From: Agaricus subrufescens
Lineage: Eukaryota; Basidiomycota; Agaricomycetes; Agaricales; Agaricaceae
Length of the DNA stretch: 64,000 nucleotides
Assembly: GCA_029945375.1 (NCBI GenBank)
Contig: CM057062.1
Location: forward strand, 3,102,854 to 3,166,853
Direction of reading: 5' to 3'
Within the stretch, counting starts at the first letter, position 1. Each line of letters opens with the position of its first letter. Position numbers and translations under genes: made by a program. The notes beneath the pieces were generated by a model that was given only the letters and a program-made list of their open reading frames with translations, made no database searches and was not told where the DNA came from. Below, in pieces: positions 30,375-42,925 of the stretch.

Positions 30375-31870
30375 TTACTGATATATGCGGATAGAGGCAA
30401 AGTCAAAGTAGGCGTTTGTGAATGCGCTCGGGTTGTTATTTACATAGTCTATGCAACAAGGGTAAATGTTAGTCGCCTTTGAGGTTCGTTACGTGATGAA
30501 TATAACTAACCCTCGCAAGTAGAAGGGCAACCACTTTGAGCGTACTTGTTGCCAGCCCAACCCCCACCTGGTGTTGAACATAATGAGATAGAAAGGTTTG
30601 TGATACTCAATTATACTTACAAAATGTCAGATTGATGACAATATTATTAGCCTTGAAAAACGCATCCAAATCACAAGAGGTATCCGGAAAGTTAGCAATT
30701 GGAATCCCCTTGAGCGAAACGAAGTGAGAGTGTTATGCACAATCCAAGGTGGAGAGCTTACCCATCTACTGGGGTTCACGCTAGAAGCTCCGTACCTGAT
30801 GTCGGCAGGGACTGAATAAGAGTTGCGTGGCCAGAAGTACATATTGATAACAGAGGAAGAACGTTCTAGAGCGAACCTGTTAAATAGAGATCAAGACGAA
30901 CAACCTGACTATCATGCATAAAGCACGTACCATCCACCACCATCGCTGTTGAACGAAGGTCCAAAGCTATTGGCAGTGGGGAATATAACACCGCAACCAG
31001 AATTGGAGTTGACCGCAACATCACAATCAAGTTGTGCGTTAGTTCTACAAATTGGAATTTATTGTTGGATGTCTGATAGGCGATCAGGTAGACGCATACA
31101 CGCACCCAGATTGCAGCCTTGAAGAGGGCATTTTGCATCCTATGAAGGAGGTAGATTATCAGCGTAAGGCTATACAACAAACAACCGAATGCTAACCCTC
31201 GCTAGTGTGAAGTGTTGCCAGATTAGGCGATTGATTGTTCACTCCCTCAATCATGTCGATTATACTCTAAGTAGAAGGTCATTTGCAAGCGAAGCATCAG
31301 ATAATATGTGAAAATATTTACACCCTTGGGCCAGTCAGTCGCAACAGTCCGTATAGCCGGCCACGTCCTGATTGAATCTTGAGACACTCGTTGTGAAGTC
31401 AGACCAGTCGAACGACGCACCCGCAACCTTCAGGCATGTGACGAATATCAAACCTGATGTCCAATTTAGTCTAATTACAGCTCTCAAAGCACGTATACGT
31501 ACACGGCAACATGATGAAAAAAGGCCTTCTTCGACCTTATTCGAGCGGAATCTCGTCCTGGTCCACTGGGGTCCAATAGTGTCGTCGAATCTGCGCGCAG
31601 AACAAAACTACTAGAATTCGTTGCGACAGCCAGTCCCCTTGACTTGGCCGTGTTCGCGTTGACATAGTTTCTATTTATAGTTGAAGGCCAGTTGAGAGAC
31701 ATAGCAATGTAAGAGACTTACACTCGTCCATGTGAAGGGTCAGCGATGGCCTCGAAATTGAAGAAATCAAAGAAGTTAGAGCCAGAGACAGTATCGGTGA
31801 GAGAGTACGTTGTCGAGAGCGCAGGAGCGCAAAGAATGAAGAGGAAGAGTATTTTGAAGGCTGATTTCAT
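30375..31870 (-). pseudogene. GH16-family glucanase-like gene, copy A, nucleophile lost
   Basis: This is a paralog of the GH16 gene at 39310-40812 with the same intron layout. It starts at 31870 with a signal peptide (MKSAFKILFLFILCAPALS) and then YSLTDTVSGSNFFDFFNFEA, the usual N-terminus of fungal GH16 endo-beta-1,3-glucanases. Exon 1 ends at 31722 and exon 2 starts at 31670. The family catalytic motif E-x-D-x-x-E reads SIIDMIEG here (about 31240-31262) against GEIDIVEG in copy B, so the nucleophile Glu is Ile. The nearby TWPAVWE segment has also lost its W-E pair. Splice sites and frames are otherwise kept to the stop at 30375-30377 (AYFDFASIRIYQ). It probably encodes a secreted but catalytically dead protein, or is a decaying duplicate. 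Confidence 0.75.
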
Positions 31871-32081
31871 GGTGATTCGCAGTCACCTTGACGAACAGGA
31901 ACGCAGGAGAGAAGCTATGGTGGTCGAGAAAGAAGAGCGAACTTAGATGGTAAAAACAATGGCTTCAACCAAATGAAAAATCGTCAGGGGCCACTCTAAG
32001 GCGATATGGGCGTGAGACGGTATGGAAGAAGATGTGTATGAGTGGAGGGAGCCAATAATGATGACCAGTGGAATGTTCTTT

Positions 32082-32091
32082 TGACTAGTCA
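32082..32091. promoter_or_regulatory. Conserved palindrome upstream of GH16 copy A
   Basis: TGACTAGTCA is followed by CGCG, about 215 bp upstream of the copy A start. The identical sequence stands upstream of copy B at 41037-41046. The region around it is less similar, so this may be a shared regulatory site or simply the best preserved part of the duplicated promoter. Confidence 0.4.
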
Positions 32092-32622
32092 CGCGTGCCC
32101 ATTCGAAAAAGGCATAGTTCGCATCGATAGCGGACCAGCTAGAACGCTGCGAGGCCGGTTATACCCGCGAAGGGGGTCCACTGGGCTTGTATCAAGTTCG
32201 AACCCTCTCCCTCCAAATATTGAAGTGCAGAGCTAACGGGTGGCAAAGGCAGCGGCCTGTGCCCGGTTCAATAGCCATCCACCCTTGTATGATCCGGGGT
32301 AACCTGCTCGGCCAGTCGCACGGCATATAGCCTATTTGACAGGCCAGCCGTCTAATTCCGTTGCAGGGTGGCCCTATGGAATTGCCAGCCCGAAGCCCGA
32401 GTGCGCACTATGCGGGTCGAGATTAATGACCAGACGAGGATTCGGCAAGGCGCGCTCGTCTTTCGGTCAGCCAAGATCCACCACGTTGAAACCACAACAC
32501 TGCGGTGGCTGGCGGCGTGGTCAAGCGCCATATGTCACTCCCACGTGATCGCGTCACACTCGTTTCATTGCTAGTCGCGCTCTGACTGGTTCACCATCGC
32601 CCCCCGCATTAGCACTAGACCC

Positions 32623-33430
32623 ATGGAAACCGGAGAAAACAGCTTCAAGGCGTGTAATCAATGCAAGCGGCCCGTTCCGGCCCACGACATCAGGAAGAGT
32701 TGTGAAAGTTGTCGTGCGAAAGGAAGAGAACGATTTCGAGTGAAAAAACTTGCGTTGGCAGCACAACTTAGGAACCCCCCTCTTCCTGCGCCTGCACAAG
32801 ATCATTCCATGTTCAAAAAAAATCAAGCTGAAGAAATACCAAATGCATCCAATAAAGCCCCGAGGAAGCTTGCCACAGCCACCGTGAGCGGAACTCCCCT
32901 ATTTCCAGCACTAGTGCTAATCAGCGTGTTTCTTGTACGATCAAGTCTAAGAAACCTCCCATTGTTCAGTATCAACATGCTTCCAGTTTGTATGATGCCA
33001 TCAAGGAAACCACCTCTTCTACGCCTTCATGCACTTTTGCCGGATGCCACTCCATCATTCGATGTGACAACATTGATCACGTCAGACGCGAACAAATCGT
33101 TGCAACTGATCTTCGAAAGATCGTGAAGATTCATTTTAGGTCGGCTTTCTGAACTTGAATCAAACCATTACTTACCTCTCATCGCAAAACGCCAGCCACA
33201 GTAAACCCCTCAATTCCATCAAGACTGATACGAACGTTCGAGTCAAATATAGCTGCACTTGTAGCCAAGTTTCCCCAAAGACATTGGCATCTACTAAATC
33301 CTCAAATATCCCCCAACATAATGAGAATGTTGCCCCATGCGGTGGGATGGTGATCATAACCGTCCGGTCTGATGATTCACATCCGTTGGGCATTTCTGGT
33401 CAACAAATCATCGTCCAGATCATACATTGA
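32623..33430 (+). CDS. Small Cys-motif protein, unknown
   Basis: A three-exon model is consistent in frame: 32623-32883, 32952-33139 and 33202-33430, giving 225 aa. The N-terminus has paired Cys motifs (CNQCKRPVPAHDIRKSCESC) followed by a basic stretch, like the start of several fungal zinc-binding families. The C-terminal exon has CTCSQ and CGGMVIITVRS, reminiscent of a lineage-specific fungal family whose conserved CGG motif precedes a beta-rich segment. The second donor (GTCGGC) is weak. It lies just outside the adjacent transposon end. Function unknown. Confidence 0.4.
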
Positions 33431-33487
33431 TTGGTCTTTTCTTTAGAGACATCAGAGTTGTTTTGGGCTGGTTCTTTAGATTATGTG

Positions 33488-36400
33488 GGCCGGATACTGA
33501 TGTCGGGGGAAGAAAATAAAATAATAAAATAAAATAAAATTGAACCCAAAAAGGAAAGAGAGAGAGCGAGAGAATGTCTTGTCTACCACCACAGCTGGCT
33601 ATTATTTGGTTGATATACATGTGATGCTTACCATCAATTACATCACGTCTATTGACGAGCTGGTTCATGGTGGTTACATTACATTACATAGAAATAGTCG
33701 CTTATCATGTGTACTAGCCATAATTAGATTTTTCACTATTATCTTCTATTCAAAATACTCGCTTAGATGTGATATGGATTATCTGGATCATTCAAGCCAA
33801 CCGAGTGAGCAGGGCTTATCTGGTCGGCTTGAGTTTCTTCCTTGGCAGTCCCTTTGGCCACAATCTTGACATGCACTTTTGCATAAGCTAACCATTCTAC
33901 GACCAGCACAACCATCAACACCACATTTACGACATGTTCTTACCTTTCGGACCTTCTTCTGTGGGTTTGTTTCTTTAGATTTGTTAGCCACTCGATGTCG
34001 TGCAATATTGTCCATCTGAGTTTGTAGCTGTAACGATGGATGGCTTTGTTCGGTTGTAATTGCAGATGATGATGATGAAACAATGGGCGCAGGAAGGGAG
34101 CCTATATGCCAATTATGGAATGATGGCCCTGCATGGGATTGTAGCGGTGTTCCGAGCACTCCTGACGTAGTTGTAACAGGGCAGGCAGGAACTGATGGGA
34201 CTGGTGGAGCATGCCTTGACCGTCGTGGGTCATGGATTACATGAGATAATGACCGTCGCTCCTCTGAGGTCAGAGTAAGAGCATCATGGACTTGTGCGAG
34301 TGTTTGTTGTTTGTGATAATAAACTCGAAGCTGTTCAACAAGCTGAATAAAATCAGCTTCTTTCTTACATTTAGAGCAACTAGTTATGTACCTTGTAATA
34401 GATAGCATTATCATTATCCGTGTTTGCAAATGAATTCCAAACTTTCACTGCTGCACGCCAATCAGGTTCTCCAGTGGTTGGGTTAAAAACAGAGTTTGGA
34501 GAAATTGACAGTGAATGAAATAAGTCACGTTCAGCCTTAGTGTGAACCGGAAGCACAGCTTTGAACGTTCCTTGTCGTGAAGCCAGGAATGAATGTTTGA
34601 TATGAGTGCCAGGAATAAATGAACCCATTCCGCTTAAGGAACAGATATCCTCAGGAATTGGGAGAATTCCAAAAGTTTCTGAAGTTTGCATATAAAGATT
34701 ACCATTTACCCATCCTGTGATCCGGGAAGGCTGATAGAACATGTCTTCAAGAGAAACCAGGTACTCTTGAAGTTCGTTGATAATCCAGATTGAAAAATGA
34801 CCTCGGTAATGTTTGCCAGTTGTATTGTAGACACCTGTCTAAAAAGAATTGGTAAGTAAAAATTAAATTTTCATTCAAAAAAAGCGTACTCGTATATTAT
34901 GTGTCAAAATGAAGTCTAAGAGCGAGGCATTGACATGCCTTACTGAGGCTCCATACTTTGGCAGCCGATTGCGGATATGGGTGTGAACCCCACCCTCAGT
35001 TGCATTTGTACCCCGAGCACACCTATAAATAGGTAGATTGCCAGCTTTTCTATCCGCTCCAATTATGGTGTAGAGAGGAACACCAGGAGGATCAGATAAA
35101 TAACCTTTCCGGATAGAGTCAAGAACGTTTGCAGCTGTTTTCCAATTGCTTTCATTGAAAAGTGGTTTCTTTGTTTGTGGGTCTAAAAGGTTGCCGAATG
35201 TTTTGAAAACATGATACACAAGTTCATGAAGTCTGTCAGGTGGTGGAATTACATGCTTGCATCGTCGTTGAATCCACCGTGCTGATGAGTTGCAAAGTGA
35301 CTCATATGTTTGCTTTGGTCTCTGTTGTGCACCCCAAGTATTGATGCGGACACGATCCTCCTCATCAGGAATGAAAAGTGCATCTCGTAACTCACGAGTG
35401 AAAGCCTTCCTCAAGCTATGACTAGCTGAAATTGTAAATGAATGAAACACATGCCAAATATCTCGAAGAACACGACTTCGGATAGTTGTATCCCAAGATA
35501 TATTGACTCCGAGTAGAGCATCAACATCAATTGGTTGTGAGTCATTTGCTCGCATGCTACTTGCCAGTTGATTTGCTGGCTCAAAAGGTTGTGAAGGGCC
35601 CGATTCCGAAAGGTCTTCAGAAAGAAGCTGAGCAAGTGAAATGTATCTGGTTTCAAGCTCGTCCGAGTTGGTACCATTGAGGTCTATATTTGGACCCATA
35701 AAATTGTTGCTCTGCGCTATTGTGTCTGTTGATGTAGAGGTTTGGTCTATTCCCATTGTTGAAATATCGTCAGAATTGAGAACTGGGTCATATCGGTAGA
35801 GATGGCAGCAAAAGCAGACAATCGAGAATGGAGGGGCACCAAAACTTCGGAGGCTCTGTGATTGGTGAGAGCCTATCACCGCACCAGGTACCAAGACCTG
35901 GGTAATTTCTACCACCATTTTGTCTGGTGTCATGGGAATGTTATCGAAAACATCAACTGTCATGGGGCCATCAAGAGTTCTTGCTCGTGCAATAATGCTA
36001 GTGTTATCTGAGTTGTAAAGTAATAGTGGTGTGCTTGCCGATGGTAGGTTGGAAAAGGAAATCGGGGAAGGATTTCGGAGTAGTGAAAGAACACGATAAA
36101 TAGCAAGACTAGCATAAGCATCTTTGGCTGCATACTGCAGCTGCTCGTTGTTGAGGGTGGTGTTATCCCACTGCTGATCAGTACGAAGTGCAGTGTTTTT
36201 GTCAAGTCGTTTCTGGATGACTATTGCACAGAGATCAGCAAGGGAGATGCCTTGCAATGTACGAATAACTGCTTTCTCTTTAGCCAATTTAGCCAAATCA
36301 ACAGCACCAGATAGAGGCTTTGAAAGTCGGAATGCATCATGAAGACGTTTGAGGTCACTTGCAACTAAACGGCCCACTTTGAGAATTCGTGGGTGTGATA

Positions 36401-38993
36401 AAAGTAATTCCAACTTGTGAGGAATCATTTGTTCTGCAACTAGTTCTCGTATCTACAATTCAAAAGCAATAAGTAATCACCAATTTTCATGTAGAAAGTT
36501 TGTTAACTCACCTGTAGAATATATACTCGCTTTTGATATGCAATTTGTATAACTGATGTTTTATCACTGCGAGTGAATTGTCCCCAGGGTGATAGCTCTA
36601 CATTCCACTCTGAATCAAAGCCAACAACAAGATACCCATTGTCTAAGGGAACATCGGCAAGAATAGTTGATATAGCGTCGTTGATAGATTGTGCTGTAGA
36701 CTTGGGAAAAATTTCAATCCCCTCAGTAGCAAGATCCAAGGGATCAAGCGCTGAGTATTTTTCGACAGGTATGACATTGTTGCATAGAGATGGGAATGAG
36801 TTTTCTAGAAATTGCTTGTCATGCATATTGTCGGTGTAAAAGACTTGTGGTTGTTCATGGCCATAAAGCTGAAGCGACTGTGCCATATGGCTAAGCGCAC
36901 TCTGAAACTGAGAGTGTGCCTTTGTAGCGACAAGGCTACATGAGCGTATTTGCCCCAGCTCATTAGTAATTGTTAAGAGACCTGTAAAAACTTGTTCTCC
37001 CTCAACACGAATCATATGTTTTGTAACCTAACAACGATTTGAGTATGAGTTAGGATTATGATGGCAAAAATAATCTACCTTATGACTATGATCAATTGCG
37101 CAAACCCTTCCTGTCAACATCGCTGTATGCTGATATATTTCATGCTGATGTTCTTCAATATGCCTATCATATATGTCCCGAAGCCATGAACAGCTTGGCA
37201 CAAAGCCATGGAATCCTCCAGGACCAATGCTCTCAAAAGACGGAAAGTGATGGTATTTCTCCTCCCGCTTACTGAGAAACCGATCTAGAGTACTTCGCCG
37301 AGATGCTAGGAACTTAAGATACTGAAGATGAAGTTCATCATATTTCGAAACTTGAAGTATACGCAACATGTCCGAAAATTGTTTTGAACCTATCCCATGT
37401 TGAAAACAGGATCGCATCAACGAAAGAAGCGACTTAGTCATGCCACTTCGATGACTCAAGTATATTGGAAACTCATCACTGAGATGTCGGGGGAGTACTG
37501 AAATGATAGCGTGGTTCCAGCTTCGATATGTGACTGAGATTGATGAATTGGGCCTTCTTGGTGGATTGAGACATCGTAAGCAGCGGTAGCGATAACCAAC
37601 AATCCAAATGGGACCATTCAAATCAACAATACGGCGTGGCCGGTCAACATGACCATCACGAACCAGCTTTTGTGAACATCGAGGACATGGAACATCAACA
37701 AGCGCAGCAGGATCCCATAAAAAGAATCGTGGGTTATATAAATGAGATGGAGTTACGTGAGGCATGTTCTCGAGGATAAAAAATGTGCTTTGCTGTGGAA
37801 ACCAAAAAGTGCGAGATTTCGCATATAGATCTGGCACACCAGCTGAGTTGCGGTTGGCTGCCTCTTTGAGCTTTGCGTTAAATGCGTCTGCAAGCCATGG
37901 GGGTAGTGGGCGCCGAGCAGAAAATGGCCTGTCATCCTCCACGTTATCATCAGCCACATCTTCGTCTACATCTCCTAAATTGTCGTCACCGATACCATCA
38001 CCTACACCTTCTTCTTCGTCACCTCTATCATCAACAGGCCGAAGTAAGTCTTCATCAGCCATGATTTGCACCATGTTGAAATTCGGTGGGTTATCCAATT
38101 GGGGCTGGGCAGAGAAAGACGGTTGTGCACAAGGTGCATCACCAGTAGTAGTAGGGGGAATGGCCGGCTATATGAATGATAGTTTAGTAGATATAACGAA
38201 ACAGATATGAGGTCTTACCGGTAATGACAAACTATCATGTGTAGGTACATGATGTGGGTGAAATATGGGGGGAAGGGACTGGCAACGTTCTGGATGGACA
38301 CCAGAAACAATCTAATGGCCATAAAGTAGATATCAACTGTGATAAAATGTAAGACGACTTACAAATTTCCCTCTCTCAACCGAAAAATGTGAATCCACCA
38401 ATTGTTTGGGGTTGACCTGCTTTCGGGGGCGGCCAACAGGCCGCTGTATAGAAACAAGTTTAGTCATGTTCATTTCAATAGAAAAAGAGAGCCATACCTT
38501 ATCTATGTTGTAGGGGCCCTTCGACTTCAAGTTGCGTGATCCCTTTGGTCGTCCTCGGCCTCGCTTGGGTACCAGTGAGTTGGGATCTTGCAGTTTCCTT
38601 GGTCGGCCAGGTTTTCGTTTGGGAGGGCTGCTAGTGGCAGTAGGCATATAGCTTGTGCTTCCAGCACCTTCAGCAGGCATAAAACTATCCACAAAAGTTT
38701 CGGCAGCTGTTTCATTTCTCGTCGAGGAGCTGCTATCACTGCAAATATGATCACTGATCAGAAATGTCAGTGAGAGCGTAGAAAAGGAAATACTTACCTT
38801 GAAGGGTTTATATCGCCTGTGAATGTTCTTGAATTAGTATTCATAATGCTGGTGATAACAATAGACAAGTTGAACCAGAGTTGAACTGAACTGCGGAACT
38901 GGGTGAAGACAACGTCACGTACTTACATAATAAATATACAATTAATTTTTTACTATCAGTATCAGTATTTTCCCCCGACACCCTTATCCGGCC
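33488..38993. mobile_element. DNA transposon encoding an AT-hook/exonuclease protein, between the GH16 copies
   Basis: Inverted ends were found: left GGCCGGATACTGATGTCGGGGG from 33488, right (inverted) GGCCGGATAAGGGTGTCGGGGG ending about 38993. Both are preceded outside by similar TTATGT/ACATAAT bases, so the true ends may lie a little further out. A single large minus-strand gene fills the interior. I could not fix a target duplication. The GH16 copies and their promoter relics lie on both sides. Confidence 0.6.
33788..38844 (-). CDS. AT-hook, transposase-like and 3'-5' exonuclease fusion protein
   Basis: A large multi-exon gene starts at ATG 38844. The N-terminal exons encode three AT-hooks (KRKPGRPRKL, KRGRGRPKGSRN, RPVGRPRK). 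Then come an acidic stretch and a zinc-binding block (CPRCSQKLVRDGHVDRPRR ... YRCLRC) that I associate with DUF6729. An RNase H-like transposase region follows with candidate acidic residues in CAIDHSHKV and FYTDN. Next is a DEDDy exonuclease domain (GFDSEWNV; VASDLKRLHD; YAAKDAYAS), apparently catalytically complete. After a long linker the C-terminus has a Cys cluster (CRKCGVDGC ... CQDCGQRDC) and stops at 33788-33790. Visible coding blocks are about 37028-38098, 36503-37015, 34875-36428, 34380-34742 and 33788-34429. Whether the third DDE residue exists is not established. Confidence 0.62.
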
Positions 38994-39309
38994 ATTATGT
39001 GTCTTTCTGTTAACTAATGCCTTTATATCTATATTTTTTGCTATTTTTTGGTCTCCCACTGATCACGAGACGAGTCGGTTCTACCAAATTCTAAAAGTAT
39101 AACGTAGGGATCACGAGCAAAAGAGGAGTGCTTTGTGTTTACGGCTCATCCCGGTACCCTGACAGCTATTCCGATGCTCTATTGATGACAGTGTGCCCGA
39201 TGACGCTGATACGAAGCATATTTAGTTTCAATGCTCTTGTGAGCTCATGATTAAGAATGTGAAAAGAAAAGGGTTTTTTTTGGCAAAAGTTTACTACAGG
39301 TCAAATGAT

Positions 39310-40812
39310 TTACTGATATACACGAATTGAGGCAAAGTCAAAGAAGGCGTTGGAGAAAGCACTGGGATTGTTGTTGACAAAGTCTGCCGGACAAATACGT
39401 TAGCTTTATTTATCTCTTGGCTGGAATATAGTGTGGAACTGACCATTGCATGAAGACGGGCAACCACTTTGGCCGTATACGCTACCAGCCCAATCACCAC
39501 CTAACGATGATAATAGTGAGATAGCGAACTTGTAAGTATCAGACTATACTTACAGAAAGTCAAGTTGATGATAATGTTATGAGCGCTGAAATGGGAATCC
39601 AAATTACAAGAATTGTTCGGGAAGTTGGCAATAGGGGTACCCTTGAACAGATCTTAGAGTGTCATCTAGATTGGAACACATATCCCTTACCCAATTACCC
39701 GTATTTACGCTAGAAGCCCCATTCCTGACTTCGGCAGGGACTGAGCCAGAATTGCGCGGCCAGAAGTAGACGTTGATGACGGTAGAGGAACGTTCCACAG
39801 CGAACCTATCACACAATGGTCAAATTACGAGCTTGAACGTCATCGATAGAGCCCGTACCATCCACCACCGTTACTGTTGAAAGAGGGTCCAAAGCTATTG
39901 GCTGAGGGGAACCTAACGCCGCAACCGGCGTTACCATTGACCGCAACATTACAATCTAGTTGCGTTGAAGTTCTATAAATTTTCATTATTTAACATGTAA
40001 CAGGGGTTATCAATTAGAAGTATGCGCATACCCAGTTTGTGTTCTCGAAGAGGGCATCGTGCATCCTATGAAGAGTCACATTATCAGTGTAGGTCCATCA
40101 CCATGACGGTTCAGGTGGATACCGACCCTGGCTGGTGTGGAGTGTTGCCGCATTGGGCGATTGATTGTTCACGCCCTCTACAATATCAATTTCACCCTAG
40201 GTAGATAATCATTCGCAATTGAAAAAAAAAGGAAAACATGTGATAACACGTACGCCATTAGGCCATGTAGACTCAATAGTTTCCCATACAGCTGGCCATG
40301 TCCTGATTATATCTGAGATACCTGTAGCGAAGTAGAAACCAAAAGACGCACCCGCAACCTTCAGGCATGTGATGAATATCAAATCTAACAATATCCGATT
40401 TGATTTCAGCAGAGCTCCTGAAACACATGTTGGAATATACATACACGGCAACGTGATGAGAGAAGGTCTTCTTCGACCTTACCCGAACGGAATCTCTTCC
40501 TGGCCCGCTTGGGTTTAACACTGTAGTCGCATCCGCACGTAGAATAAAACTACTAGAACTCGGTGCGACAGCCAAGCCCTTCGATTTGGCTGTGTTCGCG
40601 TCGACATAGTTCCTATTTATAGTTGAAGGCTAACCTAGGGACATATCAACGGAGAACACTTACACACGTCCATGTGTGGGGTCAGCGATGGCCTCGAAAT
40701 CGAAGAAATTAAAGACACCAGAGCCAGTGACGGTATCAGTGAGAGAGTACGTTGCTGAGAGGACAGGAACGCAAAGAATGGAGAGGAAGATGGCTGTGAA
40801 GGTTGATCTCAT
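39310..40812 (-). CDS. Secreted GH16 endo-beta-1,3(4)-glucanase-like enzyme, copy B
   Basis: This is predicted to hydrolyse or remodel beta-1,3-glucans outside the cell or in the wall. It starts at ATG 40812 with a signal peptide (MRSTFTAIFLSILCVPVLS) followed by TYSLTDTVTGSGVFNFFDF. Further exons encode NYVDANTAKSKG, LRADATTVLNPSGPGRDSVR, DIHHMPEGCG and TWPAVWETIESTWPNG. The intact active-site motif GEIDIVEGVNNQSPN is at about 40165-40200, with both Glu residues of E-x-D-x-x-E present. Later exons carry DCNVAVNGNAGCGV, FGPSFNSNGGGW and YFWPRNSGSVPAEV, and the stop is at 39310-39312. Seven or more short introns are needed. Copy A downstream is its diverged tandem duplicate. Confidence 0.85.
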
Positions 40813-41036
40813 GATGATTCGCGGTGGCCTCAGTCAACAGAAACCCAGGAAAAGGATTGCACGGTTCAGAAAGAAAAGAGAGCAAGCTTAAATAGTAAAG
40901 ACAGTGAGTTCTAAAAAAATGGTAGGTAGTCAGAAGTCACTGGAGAGCAACATGGATGCGAGTTGTGTAGTATGGCAGAAGGTGGGTATAGGGAGAGAAA
41001 ACTAATGGTAAACCAATGAAAGGTAGAATATTTTCG

Positions 41037-41046
41037 TGACTAGTCA
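41037..41046. promoter_or_regulatory. Conserved palindrome upstream of GH16 copy B
   Basis: TGACTAGTCA followed by CGCG, about 225 bp upstream of the start codon, is identical to the site upstream of copy A. Confidence 0.4.
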
Positions 41047-41099
41047 CGCGCGCCCATTCAGAAGAGGCATAGTGCGGGTCAGCTGTGGAGTATTTCTCC

Positions 41100-41887
41100 G
41101 GGGACTAGAACGCCAAGGGATTAAGAAAGGCCGTATATACCTTCGAGTGCTCGGTGAAGTTCGTCGAACCAACGTGTTAGCTATATGAGGACGTGAGAGC
41201 ACGTGTTGAATTGGCCATGCCACCATCTACCCTTGTGATCCCTGGCAGGTATTCGAAATAAATATTGTACACACTACTCCGATGACTATACATTAGACCG
41301 CATGACTAGTGAGCAGGCCATGCGGTGACACTTGTGGGATGAATAAATGGTTGTTTCTCATCTCCTCGTGACAGCGAGAGACAGAAATATCGGTTACCAT
41401 CCAATGAGACTTTTGTACCTATTTAATCTTGGAATCAAATGCACCACTGATTATCATGGATGATATCACTAAAAACTTCCCAGGCGATCCTACCTCAGCC
41501 GACTCCGCACATCACACGAGCAGGTAAAGCTCGAAGCTCGACAGATATCATCATAGGGGAAAGCTCGAAAAAAGTTCGGGATCACCTATGTTGCTGTTCA
41601 TGCTGACAAAAAGCGAGCTAGAAACGCTCTTCGACTAGAACCTCCATGGCATGTTATGACCCCCATTCAAATGAGAATGAACGTCGACAGCCTTGAACTA
41701 ACTAACCCTAACTTGGTTACTATACATAAACGGTTTGCACTAGTACTTATGGAAGGGTGTATTAGTGATCGGTACCCACGTTCATAATTAGCCAGTTCGA
41801 ATTTGGTTCATGTTCTTCGACCTGACACCAGAAGCCCGAAGACGCGTGACAACTGGCGCGTTGTACAACCATTGTTTTCCGCACACT
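41100..41887. other. Intergenic DNA between GH16 copy B and a membrane protein gene
   Basis: Nothing recognisable beyond the duplicated GH16 promoter at its left edge. It probably holds the promoter of the plus-strand gene at 41888. Confidence 0.35.
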
Positions 41888-42925
41888 ATGTCTAGTTTTA
41901 CATGGTATGATAGCATTTCTCATGACACGAAAAGAACGCTAACGGAGTGTTTGTTTAGCCGGCTGTTCTTCTTTCTACTCTCAGCCGTCCACTACACAAC
42001 TGCACTTCAATTGACCAACCTAACTTTCTGGCACAATCCTGATGGCTTGACGCTAAAGGCAATCCCCGGAGATGTTATTTCTGTGTCTATGAATGCTGGT
42101 GCCAACGACCCTCATCGCGTGGATTTGCTGTTGTATAACATTGATTTGAAGAACACGACTGCGGTGCTGTTGAGCTTAGATCCCATAAGAGATGCGAATG
42201 TCGGTTTTCATATACCCTGGGTTCCATCTGGGTGGGTCTACCGGTCGTGTATTCTGTGTTGTCAAATGAGGTGATAAATGGGAACCCGAGACAGAAATTT
42301 CTGCTTGCAGATATACCTTTCGCCGTGAGTCATGTTCTGCATTGTTAACATTCCTTCCTAATGACTAGCTTAACAGTATAACGTCATTGCTGGTTCAATC
42401 ATCAACGTTCCCAATTTATGGTCCTAACGCAACGGAAAACACAATACCTCCCCCGCCTTTGATTTTAAGTTCCTCGGAGCTAACACGAGCAACATCGTTT
42501 GTCCGCTATTATATGTCTCAGGAATAGCTTTCACTCACACCCCACGTCATCCACTCTGTTATTTTCATAGTACCGTTGCAGCTCTATCTACGCCTAATGA
42601 CGCATCCGCTACGAATGCTCCTACCCTATCGAAGAATCAAACGTTGATAATTGTCGGAGTAACGCTGGGAGGAGTAATTGTTATCCTACTCCTGACCATT
42701 GTCATCTTCTTTTTCCGGCATCACAAAATATCTAAATCAAACTCAATCACTTGCTCCAAAATCGACACTCAGTCGTCTACCTCTCCCCAATTTGTGGATA
42801 CAGAAGCATGGCCTGCTTTGAAGGCCGCTGAACGTGCGGAAGCTTTGAGGGAGGAGAGGGAAAGATTGGAGAAGGAAATTGCTAACATAGAAGGCACTGT
42901 GCGGAGTTTGACGAGAAATCAGTAA
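41888..42925 (+). CDS. Single-pass membrane protein, SKG6-like layout
   Basis: The likely start is ATG 41888 (MSSFTWYDSISHDTK). A hydrophobic signal or anchor follows near residue 30 (LFSRLFFFLLSAVHY), then an extracellular domain beginning LQLTNLTFWHNPDGLTLKAI. Short introns lie near 42236-42310 and 42324-42376. The 3' exon has a Ser/Thr-rich stalk and one clear transmembrane helix (LIIVGVTLGGVIVILLLTIV). A cytoplasmic tail with a coiled coil (ERAEALREERERLEKEIANI) ends at 42923-42925. Basidiomycetes have many such single-pass surface proteins of unknown role. Exon borders in the middle are uncertain. Confidence 0.6.

Noticed and set aside
32190..32225. TTCGAAC sequence resembling a tRNA T-arm
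   Set aside because: No matching acceptor stem, D-arm or anticodon arm could be placed at tRNA distances.
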